Shown here: one piece after another, positions 14,816-29,290 of the stretch
Position numbering within the stretch: the stretch's first letter is position 1
How the letters are laid out: each line of letters opens with the position of its first letter
Source of the DNA: Tillus elongatus
Lineage: Eukaryota; Arthropoda; Insecta; Coleoptera; Cleridae
Direction of reading: 5' to 3'
Length of the DNA: 64,000 bases
Assembly (NCBI GenBank): GCA_964006375.1
Contig: OZ023269.1
Coordinates: forward strand, 60,933,968 to 60,997,967
Made by a program: the position numbers and the translations under genes
Notes under the pieces: model-generated
Told to the model about the DNA's origin: nothing
Database searches by the model: none
Seen by the model: the letters and a program-made list of their open reading frames with translations, nothing else

Positions 14816-14941
14816 CATTTTAATTAGTACATTTTTGTATTTAATAATATGTTTTCATAAATGTGTTGTTAACGTTGACTCGTGTTAAGTTTAGAAAGCA
14901 ATTGCCTATTGATGTTAATTTAGTAATAATCAAATGTTAAT

Positions 14942-15790
<849 letters not shown>

Positions 15791-18650
15791 CAACACACCA
15801 CGAGGACTTACAGCCTAAATACTATCGTACCGTGGGTGTTTACAAGGGGGAAAGAGGCAACTTGTTAATTCTGGACTTGGAGGTTCGGAGGGAAAGGAAA
15901 AACATGTGCCGGCAAGGAATTCCACAACTTGGAAGTCCTCGGGACAAAAGAGCGGGCGTAATAAGATGTTCTATGTCTGGTGACCTGGACAGTAAAAGGG
16001 TGCATTCGCTCTGTTCCCCTGGTAGATCTGTTGGGGGCAGCAGGGAGGGGGGGTGACTATGGAGGAAAGCTCATCTGAGCAGTGCCCGTGCAGATATCTA
16101 TAAAAGAGAGAGAGAGAGAGGTCACCAACGGCACGTCGGTGGGCAAGGGATGGCAGCCTTTGGGTGAGGGTAGGGTCGCCGATGAGACGTATAGCTCTCT
16201 TTTGAATGGAGTCCAGGATAGCGAGTGTAGAAGCGGCAGCTGCACCCCAGAAGTGTGTATCTTTTATGAGAAAGAAAGCAAGACAGAAATTTGGTAGGGT
16301 TGAATTGTACAAGATTTCTACTTCCCCAGTCTAATATTTTTTAGAGATCCACGGAGACGGAATAATCCATGAGTCTGCGATCCTCATTTAATTGGGCTAA
16401 AGAGACAGGCTTAGAATATTGTATATTTGAGTGGAGGGTGCTGTCGTCCGCGTAACTGTAAACTGGGTTGGATGTGCTAGAGAGGAAGTCATTGATGTGA
16501 AGAAGAAACAAAGTAGGGGCTAAAGCTGAACTTTGAGAAACTCTTGCATTAATTGTATACAGTTTAGAGGAATGGCCATCCACAACAACAGAAATGCTTC
16601 TGTTGGAGAGCAAATTTGCTGCCCAAGTACAAAGTTTTGGTGGTAGGCCATAGGCCGGAAGTTTATTAAGCAGCGGTGCGTGACGACCTGGTCGAATGCT
16701 TTGGATATGTCTAGAGCAACAATCTGGGATTCACCGTGTAGTTCCATAGACTTGTTCCAAGAATGGGTGACAAAGGAAAGGAGGTCGGCAGTCGATCTGC
16801 GCTGACGGAATCCATACTGCCTGTCGTGGATTAGACTGTGTTTTTCAAGGAATTTTAGTAATTCGGTGTTTATATACTTTTCCATCACTTTAGAGACGAC
16901 TGAAAGGAGAGAAATAGGCCTGTAGTTGCTAGGAAGCGCTTTGGATCCTTTCTTGGGGATGGGTTGTACTCGAGCAGTTTTCCAGTTACTAGGGAATATG
17001 CCTTTATTGTAAGATCTGAAACGGACGAGTCAGGACAGGAGCAAGTTCTGGTGCGCATTTTTTGAGAACAATTGCTGGGATCTCGTCAAGGTTAGAAGCT
17101 TTCCTGGTATTAAGAGAAAAGAGCATCTTTCGTACCTTTTTAGTTTTGAAAATGATATCCGTCATTTTATGCGCGACACTAGGGAATGTTGGTGGTTGAA
17201 CATTTGGAGGTGGGTTGAGAGTAAAATTGCCGGCGAACAACGAGGCAAAAAGTTCAGCCTTGCCCAGGGCGGCAGAAACAATTTCATCCCCTGAGACAAG
17301 AGGTGGGAACATGCTCTTGCAGAAATTATGCCCAATACATTTAGCAAGAGTCCAGAAGGGTTTGCTGCCGCTGGAGCTTAAGAGGACTTTGTTTTTGATG
17401 TGGTTATTAAACGAGTTTTTTGCCTCAGAAAGAATGCGGACATAGCGGTTTCTTGCGTCGTTAAATGCGTGACGGTTTTCTTGACTGGGATTGTGTAGAA
17501 GCTTTTTGTGCGCTTTGACCTTTTCAAGTCTGGCCTTGTCACAGAATTTAGAGAACCAGGGCTTTTGAGTGGCTGCAGAGGTTTTCTGTGTACGTGGAAT
17601 AAATAATTCCATGCCAGCTTGGATAATTTCGATGACGTTTTGTGAGATATCAGAGGGGTCAGGATGAGAGAAGCAGACAGACGCCCATGGAAATGAGGAA
17701 AAGTAATCCCGCATTTCGTCCCAGTTTCCGGAGTTGTAGTGCCAAACGATATGTGGGTGTGATGATTGTGTGACCTCGGGTTGAATTGCGCAGGAAGCAG
17801 TGACCATGCCGTGGTCTGAGCGACCAGGTGGGGCGGTGACTGATATTTTATAGCATTCAGGTTTTGTAGTAAGAAGGAGATCCAAGGGATTTGAGCTGTG
17901 TGTTGGGATACGAGGAAAGTAAGTAGGTTGCTGAACCATATTGGCTAAAGAATTGCTGACTGCAAAGGCCTCCGCTGCTCTCTCTTGTGAATCGGTTTTT
18001 GAAGATCATAGCCATTCCGTATTATGGACATTGAAGTCACCAAGAATAGTGACCTCGGAGGAAGGATATTCAGAAATCAGGTGGTCTGTTTTTTCATAAA
18101 GGTAGTCAAAGAGCTGGACAAAGTTGTTGTCAGAAGGTGACCGGTAAATGCAACAGATGAATTTAGTTGCAGCCCTGAGAGAGAGTTTTATCCATAGTAT
18201 GTCTTTTCTTCCAGCTTCTAAATTGGGTAGTCTGGTGCAGGGTAGATTGCTACGGACGTATGCGCACACGCTTCCATGCAATCTAAAGGAAGTAAGGAGC
18301 TCATACCCCGGGAAATTAAGGTAATTAGTGCCTGTTTTGGCACTGATTTGGGTTTCGGTGAGGAATAGGAGTTGGGGCCTGTTAGCCTGGAAGAAATGGT
18401 GGAGAGAGTTCAGGTTAGAATTTAGGCCGCATATATTCGAAAAGGATATCTTAAATCTTGATGTTGGCGCCCCCTGTACACCCCTCTCCCGGAGATTCGA
18501 ATGGAGGGGTATTTTACCTCCGGAATATTTTGTACAAGGAGGAGCCATCATCATTTTTGCTTATAAGGGAAACCGACTCATACACCAGAACTGGAAACGT
18601 CCGTTGGGACTTCACCGCCCCCTTGATGAATGGGGTGGGACCTCCTCGGG
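15791..18650 (-). pseudogene. Second copy of the CR1/Jockey-type LINE, inverted and broken
   Basis: On the minus strand this copy parallels 5500-8490. The 5' side has ATGATGATGGCTCCTCC near 18550, the endonuclease frame (18006-18554, including ILGDFNVH), and the linker and start of RT (17004-17939). RT (16341-16888) is in shifted frames, with YADD retained near 16450. The C-terminal region is at 15971-16312. A deletion of about 240 bp removes the segment after the RT, joined at short ACAC homology near 16255, and several small frameshifts and a stop at about 18005 occur. The 3' end is at the same CGTGGTGTGTTGTTG as copy 1. The 5' UTR extends to about 18650. Confidence 0.88.
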
Positions 18651-20371
18651 CGTGAAAAAAATCCTTTACTATTACGAAAAGAAAAATTCCACTACTACCT
18701 GCTATGGATTGGATTGGATCAATGTCTACCCACTTAAAAATAAGATTAATAAGGGGACTATCAATTGTCCAATAGTTATGCTTTTCGACATAGTAGGAGG
18801 ATACAAAACATTATCATTTTGCATCCATGCCTATTGTCGGGTGTGTCGGAATGTGTGTATAGAACCATTTTGTAGGCAAGACAACTGTAGCACTTCGTTT
18901 TAGGTGTATAGAATCTGCGAGAATAAAACAGGGTGATTATACAACCAGATATAATGGAACATTTCTAGATGCTTTTTTCTTTATCTCAAAAGCAACAAAA
19001 ACTACTTTGATATTAGGTATATAAGTATTTTTTTATAATGTGTTTTGTAACGCCACTTTTAAAAGGCCACCGTTATCCTTTAAAACGTTTTACCGATATT
19101 AATATTTGATCAAATTGCAAGACCAAAAGTATTTTTAGTTGAACTTATGAAATGCAAAACGCACTTGTAATTAAAATCGATAATTTCAAAATGCAGCCAG
19201 TGTCTGCGTATGTAGAACGATTTAGTAAACATGAAACTAGAAGTATTTTGGTTTACCGACTTTAGTCTATATTTTATAGCATTTTGTGTTATTTTGAGTT
19301 GTCGTGACAATATTCTACTAGATTCTGCACCGAGATGGCGACCATACCGTACATTCTAGAAGGCTGGCCACCATAGCCGTATTACTTATAGGTGTGTTAT
19401 CACTGTAATTAGTAAACCGTACTGATGAGCTCTAATTAGAGCAAAATCGGTCTGCTGTTCTAACTATGATGCGAATACATCTAGCCTTACAAACTTTGTC
19501 CCTATATTACGGAAGAAATGGGCCAGGGCTGACAATTTACAAAATTGTTAGTTGGTTGTACATGGTCTCTATTTCATAACATTTTGTGTGATTGGAGCTG
19601 GCGTGACAACATACTAACTCGCTGGTTCCGCACCGAGATGGCGACCCTGCCGTAGATCTCACAATGTTATAGAAATCTTTAGGTTAACGACATTAGTTTT
19701 GGTCCATACAATACCTGCAAAAAAGTAATTTAAAAAGTAGCAAGCTTAACTAGCCTGTAAATGCTTTTTTTATATTTAAAACTGGAATGGTACCCTATGA
19801 CTATTGTTTACTAGTTAAATAGATCTTTATATGAAATATAATTTATGTGGAATTATAGAAAATATATATGACCTTTCTTCTGATATGTTCGCAAAACCGA
19901 CTGGTTCAAAAATGGTGGCATTTTTTAAAAACTTATATCATTACTCTAAATTAGTCACTCAAATAAAAATTACTCTGAAATGCGCTTTAGAAATGTATTT
20001 TTTTTAGTTTCTTGTTATGTTCTAAAGTCAAGTAATTTAAAACGGCACCTATTTATGTAAAACGTTCAAAAAATTTGTAAGTGTCAAGATAAGCAGTAAC
20101 GTTCAGGTATTGTAAGAAGCTTTTTTTGTATTATTTTCTTAATTACAATAAACAATATATCTGCATTATAGGTTTCTTCAGTCGCCATTTAATACGTTTC
20201 GTTCTAAAATAGCTCAACTACTACAAAATCTGGTAATTTTTGCCTTATCTACTCATTTTAAAATATTGACAATTTATCAAAAAAATATGTTATTAGCATA
20301 ATGCAAATGTGGCGTGCCACTCACGTCTTTTATTGAAATTTGTTATAAAATAAATAACTAAATATTCCAGT
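18651..20371. other. No recognised gene; contains a diverged direct duplication
   Basis: 19264-19366 and 19565-19665 share the ordered motifs ATAACATTTTGTGT-like, GTGACAA, and GCACCGAGATGGCGACC. This indicates an old duplication about 300 bp apart. There is no open frame with family similarity. A (TA)n of 28 bases is at 20372-20399. Confidence 0.5.
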
Positions 20372-20732
20372 TATATATATATATATATATATATATATAA
20401 GTGTCAGTTATAGCCAACTGTGCTGTATAGTTGCATTTAAAACAAACAAACCCTTTTGTTCCAGCTGTCACACCACACCATATAACTGTATAGTCTCACC
20501 TTGCAAATGATATCGACCAAACCGAGTCGTCCAGATTCTAAAGGGAGACACAGGTTTTTACAGTTAAGCTAATGGTGATGAGTAGACCAAAACATGTCCA
20601 TCAGTATGGTTTGTAATCTTTCCAGAACTGAGTGGGGAACTGGCAAAGCTTGAAGGTGATACCATAATTTTGGCGTAAACATTTGATTAGTAACCATTAC
20701 TCTAATATTTTGGTCATGTCGAAATGTTATGC

Positions 20733-21317
<585 letters not shown>

Positions 21318-22130
21318 ATCTGATCAGCGGTGATAACATTTATGTCGTCTGCATATGCAGACACCTGTAAAGTGACCTAATCTGACCTGACATGGGACAA
21401 CCTTGACGAATACCAAACGAAAATTTAAGAGGTGAAATTAGATGGTCTGAAACTCGAGCCATAAACCAAGCGTCAGTATATAACAGATTAATAACCTTGA
21501 CAATGGTTGGTCCAAAATTATATAATTTTAGCAAACGAAAGAGATATGGGTGGTTGATCCCATCAAAGGTCATCTTTTGATCCAATGAGACTATTGTAGA
21601 AGTTGTGTATGTTTTATTGACTTACGTTATCAATTCCTTAAACATATGTAAACTGTCATAGATCTACCATGAATAGAGTATGACTGATCTGAGTAGACTA
21701 AATTTCCTATTACGTTTGAAATTCTAACCCCGATTCATTTAGAAACAATTTAATAATCTGTTGTTATTCATGAAAAGGGATGCCAGTTATTTAGACACGC
21801 GGTGTTACCATTTTTGTATAATAATGACATGACAGCAGTCCTCATTGTTATGGGTAGAGATCCCTCGTTCAGAGAGCTGTTTATTATTTCCAAAAATATG
21901 TTTTTGAGTTTGTTCCAAAACCCAAGATAAAACTCTGTGCTGTCAATTCATCCACAGCAGGAGCCCTCCCCTTTCTGAGAGACTTCGATTAATTTTGGTA
22001 AAAGGTTTTTCCAGGGATTGTTTCTGTGGGTGATTGAACTTTACTTCAATTATTGAAATGTTGTGTTACAGCTGAACACATTTCATCGGGTGTTTTCAAG
22101 AGTGAATTACCATAAAATATTTGTTTTAGG

Positions 22131-22389
22131 ACTGGTCGTTTTAGCAACATTGGAAAAATTATCATTGCAGTTGGTCTGTCTTTTCAAATAGTTCAGTCAT
22201 GTTATGCTAACTCTGTCTCGCTGGTACTCTTATAGAGATCGTGTATTTATTTCTTAACTGTAAGGATGAATCGAATGTGTGTGTTCTAGAAGCATTGCCA
22301 TCCGGGTCGGTATTTGGCTCTTCAATTGACATTTTCTTGCTGGTGTTTATTTTTTACATACTGCCGGGTAATTTCATATAAAGACATAT
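22131..22389. other. Probable further decayed LINE sequence
   Basis: Adjoins the L1/Tx1-type remnant. No motif clear enough to assign. Confidence 0.35.
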
Positions 22390-22426
22390 TATAAGACTCT
22401 TTGGGAAGATTCCAAAGAGTCTTATA
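22390..22426. repeat. Perfect 15-bp hairpin
   Basis: TATAAGACTCTTTGG at 22390-22404 pairs exactly with 22412-22426 around a 7-base loop. It lies just outside the left end of the mariner-like element. Confidence 0.85.
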
Positions 22427-22429
22427 TCC

Positions 22430-24890
22430 TGCTTCTTTTCGTTTTCTAGTTATTTTGAAAAAAACAAAATTTGTCGATTTCCTTTTTCTTCAATATCTAA
22501 GTAGGCGCTGATCTGACTAAGATCTGTCTAAGACTTGCACATTATGAGGACACTTTTTACAGAGTAATCTTTTTGTGTCATTCTCAACTTTGGATTCTCA
22601 TTTGTTTTTGAGCAGCGTTTGCTTCTATTATGGCAGCCATATTGGATTTTTTTCTCATGTGATAGCCTGTGAAAAGAGCTTTCCAATGATGTACTACATA
22701 CTTGAAAAATATTGTAATTGCACTGACAATTTTGAGAAAAACCGTTTTGATGATAGTAGGCTATGAAATCCAATACCAGAAAACAAATGACAAAAAAAGT
22801 GTTCAAAAAGCATTAGGCCATGGAGTCCAACAGTAGACTTCTACTTTTAACATAATTTTCAGTAATGATTCACGATAAAGAAATAGGAACTTTGAGCACA
22901 CCAATGAATCGACCCATTATTACAAATGATATTTTAGATTACCACACTATCCTAAAAAATTGTTACAATTTAATTAAATAGGTAAACCTAGTAAATAACT
23001 AAATTTACTAACAGATCACAATAAAAAGCAGATTAATGATTTAGGAAGACGCCTTTGAAAATTGTTTGATTTTTAAACGTAAGTCAACTGAAAAACAACA
23101 GAAGAAAGGTTGCTATGGATATAACACTATCGCGACAATTAAGAGTACTGTCATTCTTAATTATCTGAATAATTTGAGGTGTATTTAACACGTTGCTCAA
23201 AATTTTGTACTAAATATTTTGTTTCCTGTTTATTTTAAATATTATTCAACAATATGTTCGGTAATGAAGAATATTTTGACATGTTGGAATGTTATATTCG
23301 TTCTAACCGAAATACTGAGGCAGCTGCAAATTTATATCAAAACAACTACCCAGAAAGACGACAACCAAACACCAAAATATTGCGCAGGATAGTGACCAAT
23401 CTATTGAACGACGGTAGCTTCCACGCAAAGAAAGTACCAATGCCTAGAAATGAAGAAAGAAATAATGCCGTCTTACAGGTTTCAAAGGAAAACCCTCCGC
23501 AATCGTGTAATAAAACAAAGTCATTACCATCCATGCAAACCTACAATCGTACAAGGCTTAAATGTTGACGATTACCCTAAGCGACTTCAATTCTGCAGAT
23601 GATGTCAAGGACAATGTCAGCAAGATGAAAATTTTCATTTGAAAATTATATGGACCAATGAATCCAGATTTACAAATTGTGGTGTGTATAATCGTCATCA
23701 TTGGGCAAATGAAAATCCCCATCTAGAGGAAGAAAGAAGATTGCAAGACAGATTTGGTATTAATGTTTGGTGTGGCTTATTAGGTAAAAAACAGTTATTT
23801 TTATTTGTAGATTAGACAGTTTATTTTAAAAAAATTCAGGTAACTTCACTGTTAGTCCTTCTTTTTTCAAAATAATTTAACTGGGGAAAGGTAACTTAAT
23901 CTATTGAGAAATTATATCTTACCAACAATTAGAAGAGTTCATGATAATTTAGACGAGATTTCGTACCAACAAGACGGTTGTACAGCTAAGATCGTCAAAG
24001 CATGTTTGTACCAAAATTTTAATAATCGTCATTTGTAACAATGAGCCGGTTCATTGGCGTGCTCGAAGTCCCATGGATTTTTATTTTGGGGTACTCTGAA
24101 GAATGATGTATATAAATTCGATCCACCACAAAATATCCATGAATTACGAAACAGAATCAGGGAAGCTATAAATCATATTAACCAAAACACCCCCACCAGA
24201 GTTTGCAGGCATGTTTCAAAAAGGTGTATAAAGTGCATTGAACAAAACGGTGGCCATATTGAACAATTTTCTATTTAGTACATTTTTAAGTTCCTATTTT
24301 ATTATTTGTTGAGTTCCGTTTCTAATTGTGTTGTTTTGTGGAGTTTAAGTTTCTATTTGTTATTGCCGGGTTTCGTTATTAACCTGTTTTACATAATATT
24401 GCCAGCATTATTACCCAATTAAGTATTGTGAATTACCAAATATTTTTTTATCGTGAATCATTACGGAAAATTATGTTACAAGTATAAGTCTATTGCTAGA
24501 CTCCATGGTCTACTGCTTTTTTTGTCATTTGTTTTCTGGAATTAGATTTCATAGCCTACTATCTTGAAAACGGTTTTTCTCATAATTGTCAGTGCAATAC
24601 AAGATTTCTCAGACATTTTGTACATCATTCAAAAGCTCTTTTTACAGGCTATCACATGAGCAAAAAATCCAATATGTCTGCCATAACAAACACAAACGTT
24701 GATACCTGTAATTCAAAAACAAATGACAATTCAAAGTTGAGAATAGCACAAGAAGATTACTCTGTAAAAAGTGTCCTGATAATGTGCAAGTCTTAGACAT
24801 GTCAGATCAACGCCTACTTAGATATTGAAGAAAAAATAAATCGTCAAACTTTCGTTTTTTCAAACGAAAACGACAAGAGGCGGGGCAAAA
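22430..24890 (+). mobile_element. mariner-like element with about 430-bp terminal inverted repeats
   Basis: The left (about 22430-22905) and right (about 24445-24890) ends are inverted copies at roughly 75-80% identity, including TTCTTCAATATCTAAGTAGG at the left and its inverse near 24816-24830. The transposase lies between on the plus strand. Exact ends are blurred by divergence, and I could not fix a TA duplication. Confidence 0.8.
23254..24275 (+). pseudogene. Tc1/mariner-type transposase with DUF4817-like HTH, broken
   Basis: 23254-23568 begins with NEEYFDMLECYIRSNRNTEA and YPERRQPNTKILRRIV, the helix-turn-helix start of the DUF4817 family. In another frame follow IIWTNESRFTNCGVYNRHHW and NVWCGLLG (23650-23790), carrying the first catalytic Asp position altered to Asn (TDES to TNES). 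Downstream are YQQDG (about 23967), then RARSPMDFYFGVL and DVYKFDPPQNIHELRNRI (24054-24280). The order matches a DDE_3 transposase. Several frameshifts and the Asp-to-Asn change make it inactive. Confidence 0.82.
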
Positions 24891-24980
24891 TACAAGTCAA
24901 AAACATTGCTAATTCAACCATCTCCCTATCTCTAATAATAACGGAGATAGCAATATATTCCCATCCAGTTTGGGACACAC

Positions 24981-24982
<2 letters not shown>

Positions 24983-25073
<91 letters not shown>
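24983..25073. repeat. (TA)n microsatellite
   Basis: About 91 bases of TA. Confidence 0.97.
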
Positions 25074-25076
<3 letters not shown>

Positions 25077-26398
25077 ATAAGGTCCTGGTATATTAGCAGT
25101 TAACTTTTGTCAGTAAACCTTTTTTTTGTGACCATTCAGCATTTATTTTGCAAGTTTTCGTGATTTCATTGGCATATAAATTTTATATAAATTATTTCGA
25201 TAAATAATTCTCATACCACAAGTGCAATGCCGAGCTGGTGCTCGATCTAGACGAAGTAATTTAAAGAAAAAGAGGTTGTTTCACGTAAACTCATATTGGG
25301 AATGCCATGCTTTAAGTCACACCGTCCTCTCCTGCAGATACAATAATTTATTGGTCTGGATCTGATTATTCTTGAAAGAACATGACAAAGGGAGCGTCGA
25401 TGTGTAGATTTGTACTTATATCCCAAGAGTTTGAGAGGTTTAGACCATTAAGCAGAAACAGACACCCTAATATCGTGAGAAATTCCTATTCCTGTGTCAT
25501 CTAGATCGAGCATCGTTACATAAAAACAAAAGAGATAAGGAATTGACAATGAAATGTAAACCTTCATGCCACCAATATGCAATAATCAATGCAAGTTATG
25601 AATATAATAATTATATGCACTATTCCTGGTAAAGTAAGATAATTAATTAGAAATCGATGTCGGGAGACTCGCAAAAAAAATATGTATTTGCCCATTCTCG
25701 TCTTATTTTAACTGCAGTCGTTTTTATTTTAACTAGGGTAATTGTTACACACGCTTTGCATAGAGAATCTCGTGGCTGAATAAATTTTAAGTAAACTTAG
25801 TACGTTGTGAAAGTAAAAATCCAGTTTCCACCTTACAAGCGGTATTGTGAGTCAATTGCCAGCTGTATATGCGAATTTTTAAACTGGCAGACATAAATAC
25901 ATTTTATTTGCAGGTTCGTGGCAAGTAGGTATATTATCTTGGTGATATAGAGAAGATGCACACAATATTTCGTATGCAATTTGAAAAAGAATTGCCAAAA
26001 TAATTCGGCACTGTTTTAAAAAAATATATAATGTTTTACGTAATATCGCGTACCCGGCACAAATAAATATTTTTCTATTATTTCTAAATTGTATTTAGAT
26101 TACCACTACTGTTCGGTAACTAACAAGTACCTGTAGTAATGCAACTTGTGTACATGTACCGATAGCAATAAAGGGGCAACTAACAAAGCAGTGATGCACA
26201 GGTGCACTCACAGAATAATTGTCATAAATGGAGTAATTGATTAGTAAAATTAAGTTTTAATTAAAACAGGACGTATTACATTGTATTGCAGTATTCATAA
26301 AGTTTTAGGTCGATAATAGTGCACATAGTTGATATCTCTTCAACCATAACGACTATGTCTGTTTTTCATGGTTCCCACGCGGAGGCGGAGCGAATTCA
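25074..26398. other. No recognised gene
   Basis: Moderately AT-rich. No family motif on either strand. Confidence 0.55.
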
Positions 26399-26430
26399 TA
26401 TAAAAGAACGTGGATTTGTACAGACAAGGG
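26399..26430 (+). promoter_or_regulatory. TATA-box-like promoter candidate
   Basis: TATAAAAG at 26399-26406 follows a locally GC-rich stretch (GGAGGCGGAGCG). About 28-30 bases downstream is ACAGACAAGG. Sequence after it is unusually GC-rich for the window, and a good 5' splice-site match (ACG/GTGAGTG) occurs at about 27049. This could be the promoter and first exon of an unknown transcript or the edge of an unrecognised element. Confidence 0.35.
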
Positions 26431-26439
26431 AGACCTACT

Positions 26440-26830
26440 TTAATCTTTCAAACGGTCTGATCTCCCCAAACCTTCCTTGACCAGCGGAAAAAAATTGCAG
26501 TAAGCATTAAGCGCCAGAGACGCGAGTGCCGGGAACAAGGGAAATCTGCTGGTAATATCGCAATTTTTTCTCCCTAACTAGCGGAAAAAAACTGCAGTTA
26601 GCATTAAGCGCCAGAGAGGCGAGCGCGAGTGCCGAGACAGGGGAAATCTGCTGATAATATCGCATCCTTTCAAACGTTCTTCATCGGCAGTGAAAAGAAC
26701 ATGTGGCAAACAATAAGCGCGAGAGACACGCGCGCGAGTGTGGAGACAGGGGAAATCGGCTGGTAATATCGCGGTCCAAACATCCTCCCTAACTAACGGA
26801 GAAGACCTGCGGCAAGCACTGAACGCAATA
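26440..26830. repeat. GC-rich tandem repeat, about 105-bp unit, 4 degenerate copies
   Basis: Recurring phrases in order are CTCCCTAACTAGCGGAAAA, CTGCAG-AAGCATTAAGCGC, GAGACGCGAG, and GGGAAATCTGCTGGTAATAT (at about 26541, 26641 and 26751). Copies differ by substitutions and small indels. The 134-codon open stretch at 26738-27142 runs through the last copy and has no family signature. Confidence 0.8.
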
Positions 26831-27149
26831 ATCTCGCGCGCAGACGGGGATAAACACCACCACCACCCCACCACCCCGGAATTTTTTCACGGTTCCCCAG
26901 AGCGGAAAAGCCCCGCACACGGGCTCATTTCGAACTCGCCCCGCTTTGCCAGGAAATCCAAGATGTGGGAACCGTCCCCACACCTAGATGAGACCCCGGA
27001 GTCGAGTAGATGTCCCTGCGTGGTCATGACGAGAAGCAAATCAGCAAACGGTGAGTGTACCTTTAAACTGACATATGGGTGTCTCAAAATTGCACGGCCA
27101 AGAAAATGTTTTGCGTGCCTCAACAGTGCTATTCAGGAATAGGGGTAGT

Positions 27150-28010
27150 ATAAGGAGGCATCCGTAATATGTTGCCCAATTTAATATATTTAAACAGAAA
27201 CTTGAACCCTTGAAGTTTATTTGTCTGCATATTATTTAAAGAAATTATTTGTGTATTTGAATGTTGCCCAATTTGATATTTATAAACTAGACTTGAAACC
27301 GGAAATTTTATGTTGTTGAAGAGATTGTTTGTGCACTCAAATGTTTCCACATCTCATATACTTAAACAAAACTTGAACCGCGGAAGTTTATTTGTCTGCG
27401 TATTATTCAGAAAAATTATTTTAAATGTTGCCAAATTTGTTATATTTAAACTAAATTTGAAATCTAGAATTTTAGTTGTTTATAGATCATGGAGAGAAAT
27501 TATTTGGGCATATAAGGTTGTCAAATTCGATATGCTTAAAAACTTGAGAGCTGGGACTTTGTTTATCTGCATATTATTGTAGAGAAATCATTCGTGCGTT
27601 TAAATGTTGCCAAATTCTTTTATTTGAACTAAACTCGAAGACTGGAATTTTATTTTTGTTTGCATATATTGTAGAGAGAATATCTGGGCATTTAGGCGTT
27701 GCCAAAGTTAATATATTTAAAGTAAACTTGAAATTTTGCGAAATTTGATATATTTAAACTGAAACTAGAAGCCTAGAATCTTAATTTATTTGCGTATTAT
27801 TTAAAGAAATTACTTCCGTATTTGAAGTTGCCAAATTTAATGATACTTAGACTGAGACTTGAAATCAGAAACGTTACTGGCTCGTGCAGTACTTAATGAA
27901 AGTCCGTTGCATTTGAAAACGAAATCTTGTTCCCATTTAATAATATTTAAACTGAAACTTGGAGTCGGGAATATTACTAGCTTGTGTATTATTTAGTGAA
28001 ATGATTTTTG
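27150..28010. repeat. AT-rich tandem repeat, about 88-bp unit, about 9 degenerate copies
   Basis: GTTGCCAAATTTGATATATT-like motifs recur at about 27172, 27263, 27429, 27519, 27607, 27700 and 27828. They alternate with ACTTGAAACC and TTTATTTGTCTGCATATTAT. Confidence 0.8.
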
Positions 28011-28019
28011 AATCTGAAA

Positions 28020-28960
28020 CTTAAAGACAGAAGTATGCAGCTTTTTATAATATAATTTAAATCTAAATCGTGAAACCAGAATTACGCAGCTCCTTATGAT
28101 ATAGTTTAAATATTAATCGTGAAACCATAATTACGTAGCTCTTTATAATATAATTTAATTTGAATTGTGAAACCCGAAGTATGTAGCTTCTTATAATATG
28201 ATTTACCTCTAAATCGGGAATTCAGAGTTATGTAGCTCCTTATAATATAATTTAAATTTGAATTGTGAAACCAGATGTATGTAGCTTTTTATAATATAAT
28301 TTGAATCTTAATCGTGAAACCATAATTACGTAGCTCCTTATAGTACAATTTAAATCTGAATCATGAAACCAGAAGTATGTAGCTTAACATAATTTAAATA
28401 TGAATTGTTAAACCAGAACTGTGTAGTTTCTTATAATATAATTCAAATCTGAATCATGAAAACAGAAACATGTAGCTCATTTATACTATAATTTAAATCT
28501 GAATCATGAAGCCAGAATTATGTAGTTTATTATAATATAATTCAAATCTGAAACGTAAAACCAGAACTATATATTTCATTATAATTATAACTTAAATCTG
28601 AACCATGAAAACCTAAGTACCTAGCTCTTTATAATATCATTTAAATTTGAATAGTGAAACCAGTAACACGTGGCTCTTTATAACATAATGCTAAATTTGA
28701 ATCGCAAAACCCGAAACATGTAGTTCGTTATAATATAATTTTGAACTTGAAATTGAAAACCAGAAGTAGGTAGCTCTATATAATATAAGTTTGAATCTGA
28801 AATTTGAAAACAAAAGGTCCGTAGCTCTATATAAGAGAATTTGAACCTGAAACTTGAAATCGGAAGTAACTAGCTCTACATAATGTAATTTTAAACCTGA
28901 AACTTACAACTGAAGGTATGTAATTCCATTTTTGTGTAAATATTGAAAATGAAACTTGAA
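28020..28960. repeat. AT-rich tandem repeat, about 49-bp unit, about 19 degenerate copies
   Basis: The motif TATGTAGCTCCTTATAATAT followed by AATTTAAATCTGAATCGTGA and AACCAGAA recurs about every 49 bases from 28035 to 28930, with substitutions in every copy. The AACTTGAAA theme is shared with the preceding 88-bp block, so the two probably descend from one array. Confidence 0.85.
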
Positions 28961-29290
28961 GGCAAAACATGTTGCACCATTCTAATGCACTTTGAAACTG
29001 AAACTCGAAGTTAGGAATCTCATTGTTTTGTATGTTACCGGATGAAATTATTTTGTACCTGAAACAGACATCTTGGCTCTCCTTTGTGTATTAAACTGAA
29101 ACTGGAAATTGAGTATATGTGGTGTGCACTGGACGGTTCGGAAAAGAAAGGAAAGGGACATAAAGTAAATAAAGTACTTCCACCTGTGTTCTGACAAATT
29201 TGTGTAATTATTCTCTTGATGCCTAGAATGACATTCAGGTGAAGTCCCGCTCCATGAAGTGCCAATTTCCGAAATAAAAGACCTGAGATG

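Noticed and set aside
26738..27142. 134-codon open frame as a host protein
   Set aside because: It runs through degenerate tandem repeats and has no family signature. I kept only the promoter-like site as a low-confidence note.
26440..29030. CRISPR-like array
   Set aside because: Units are contiguous, degenerate tandem repeats with no constant-repeat and unique-spacer pattern, and the DNA is eukaryotic.
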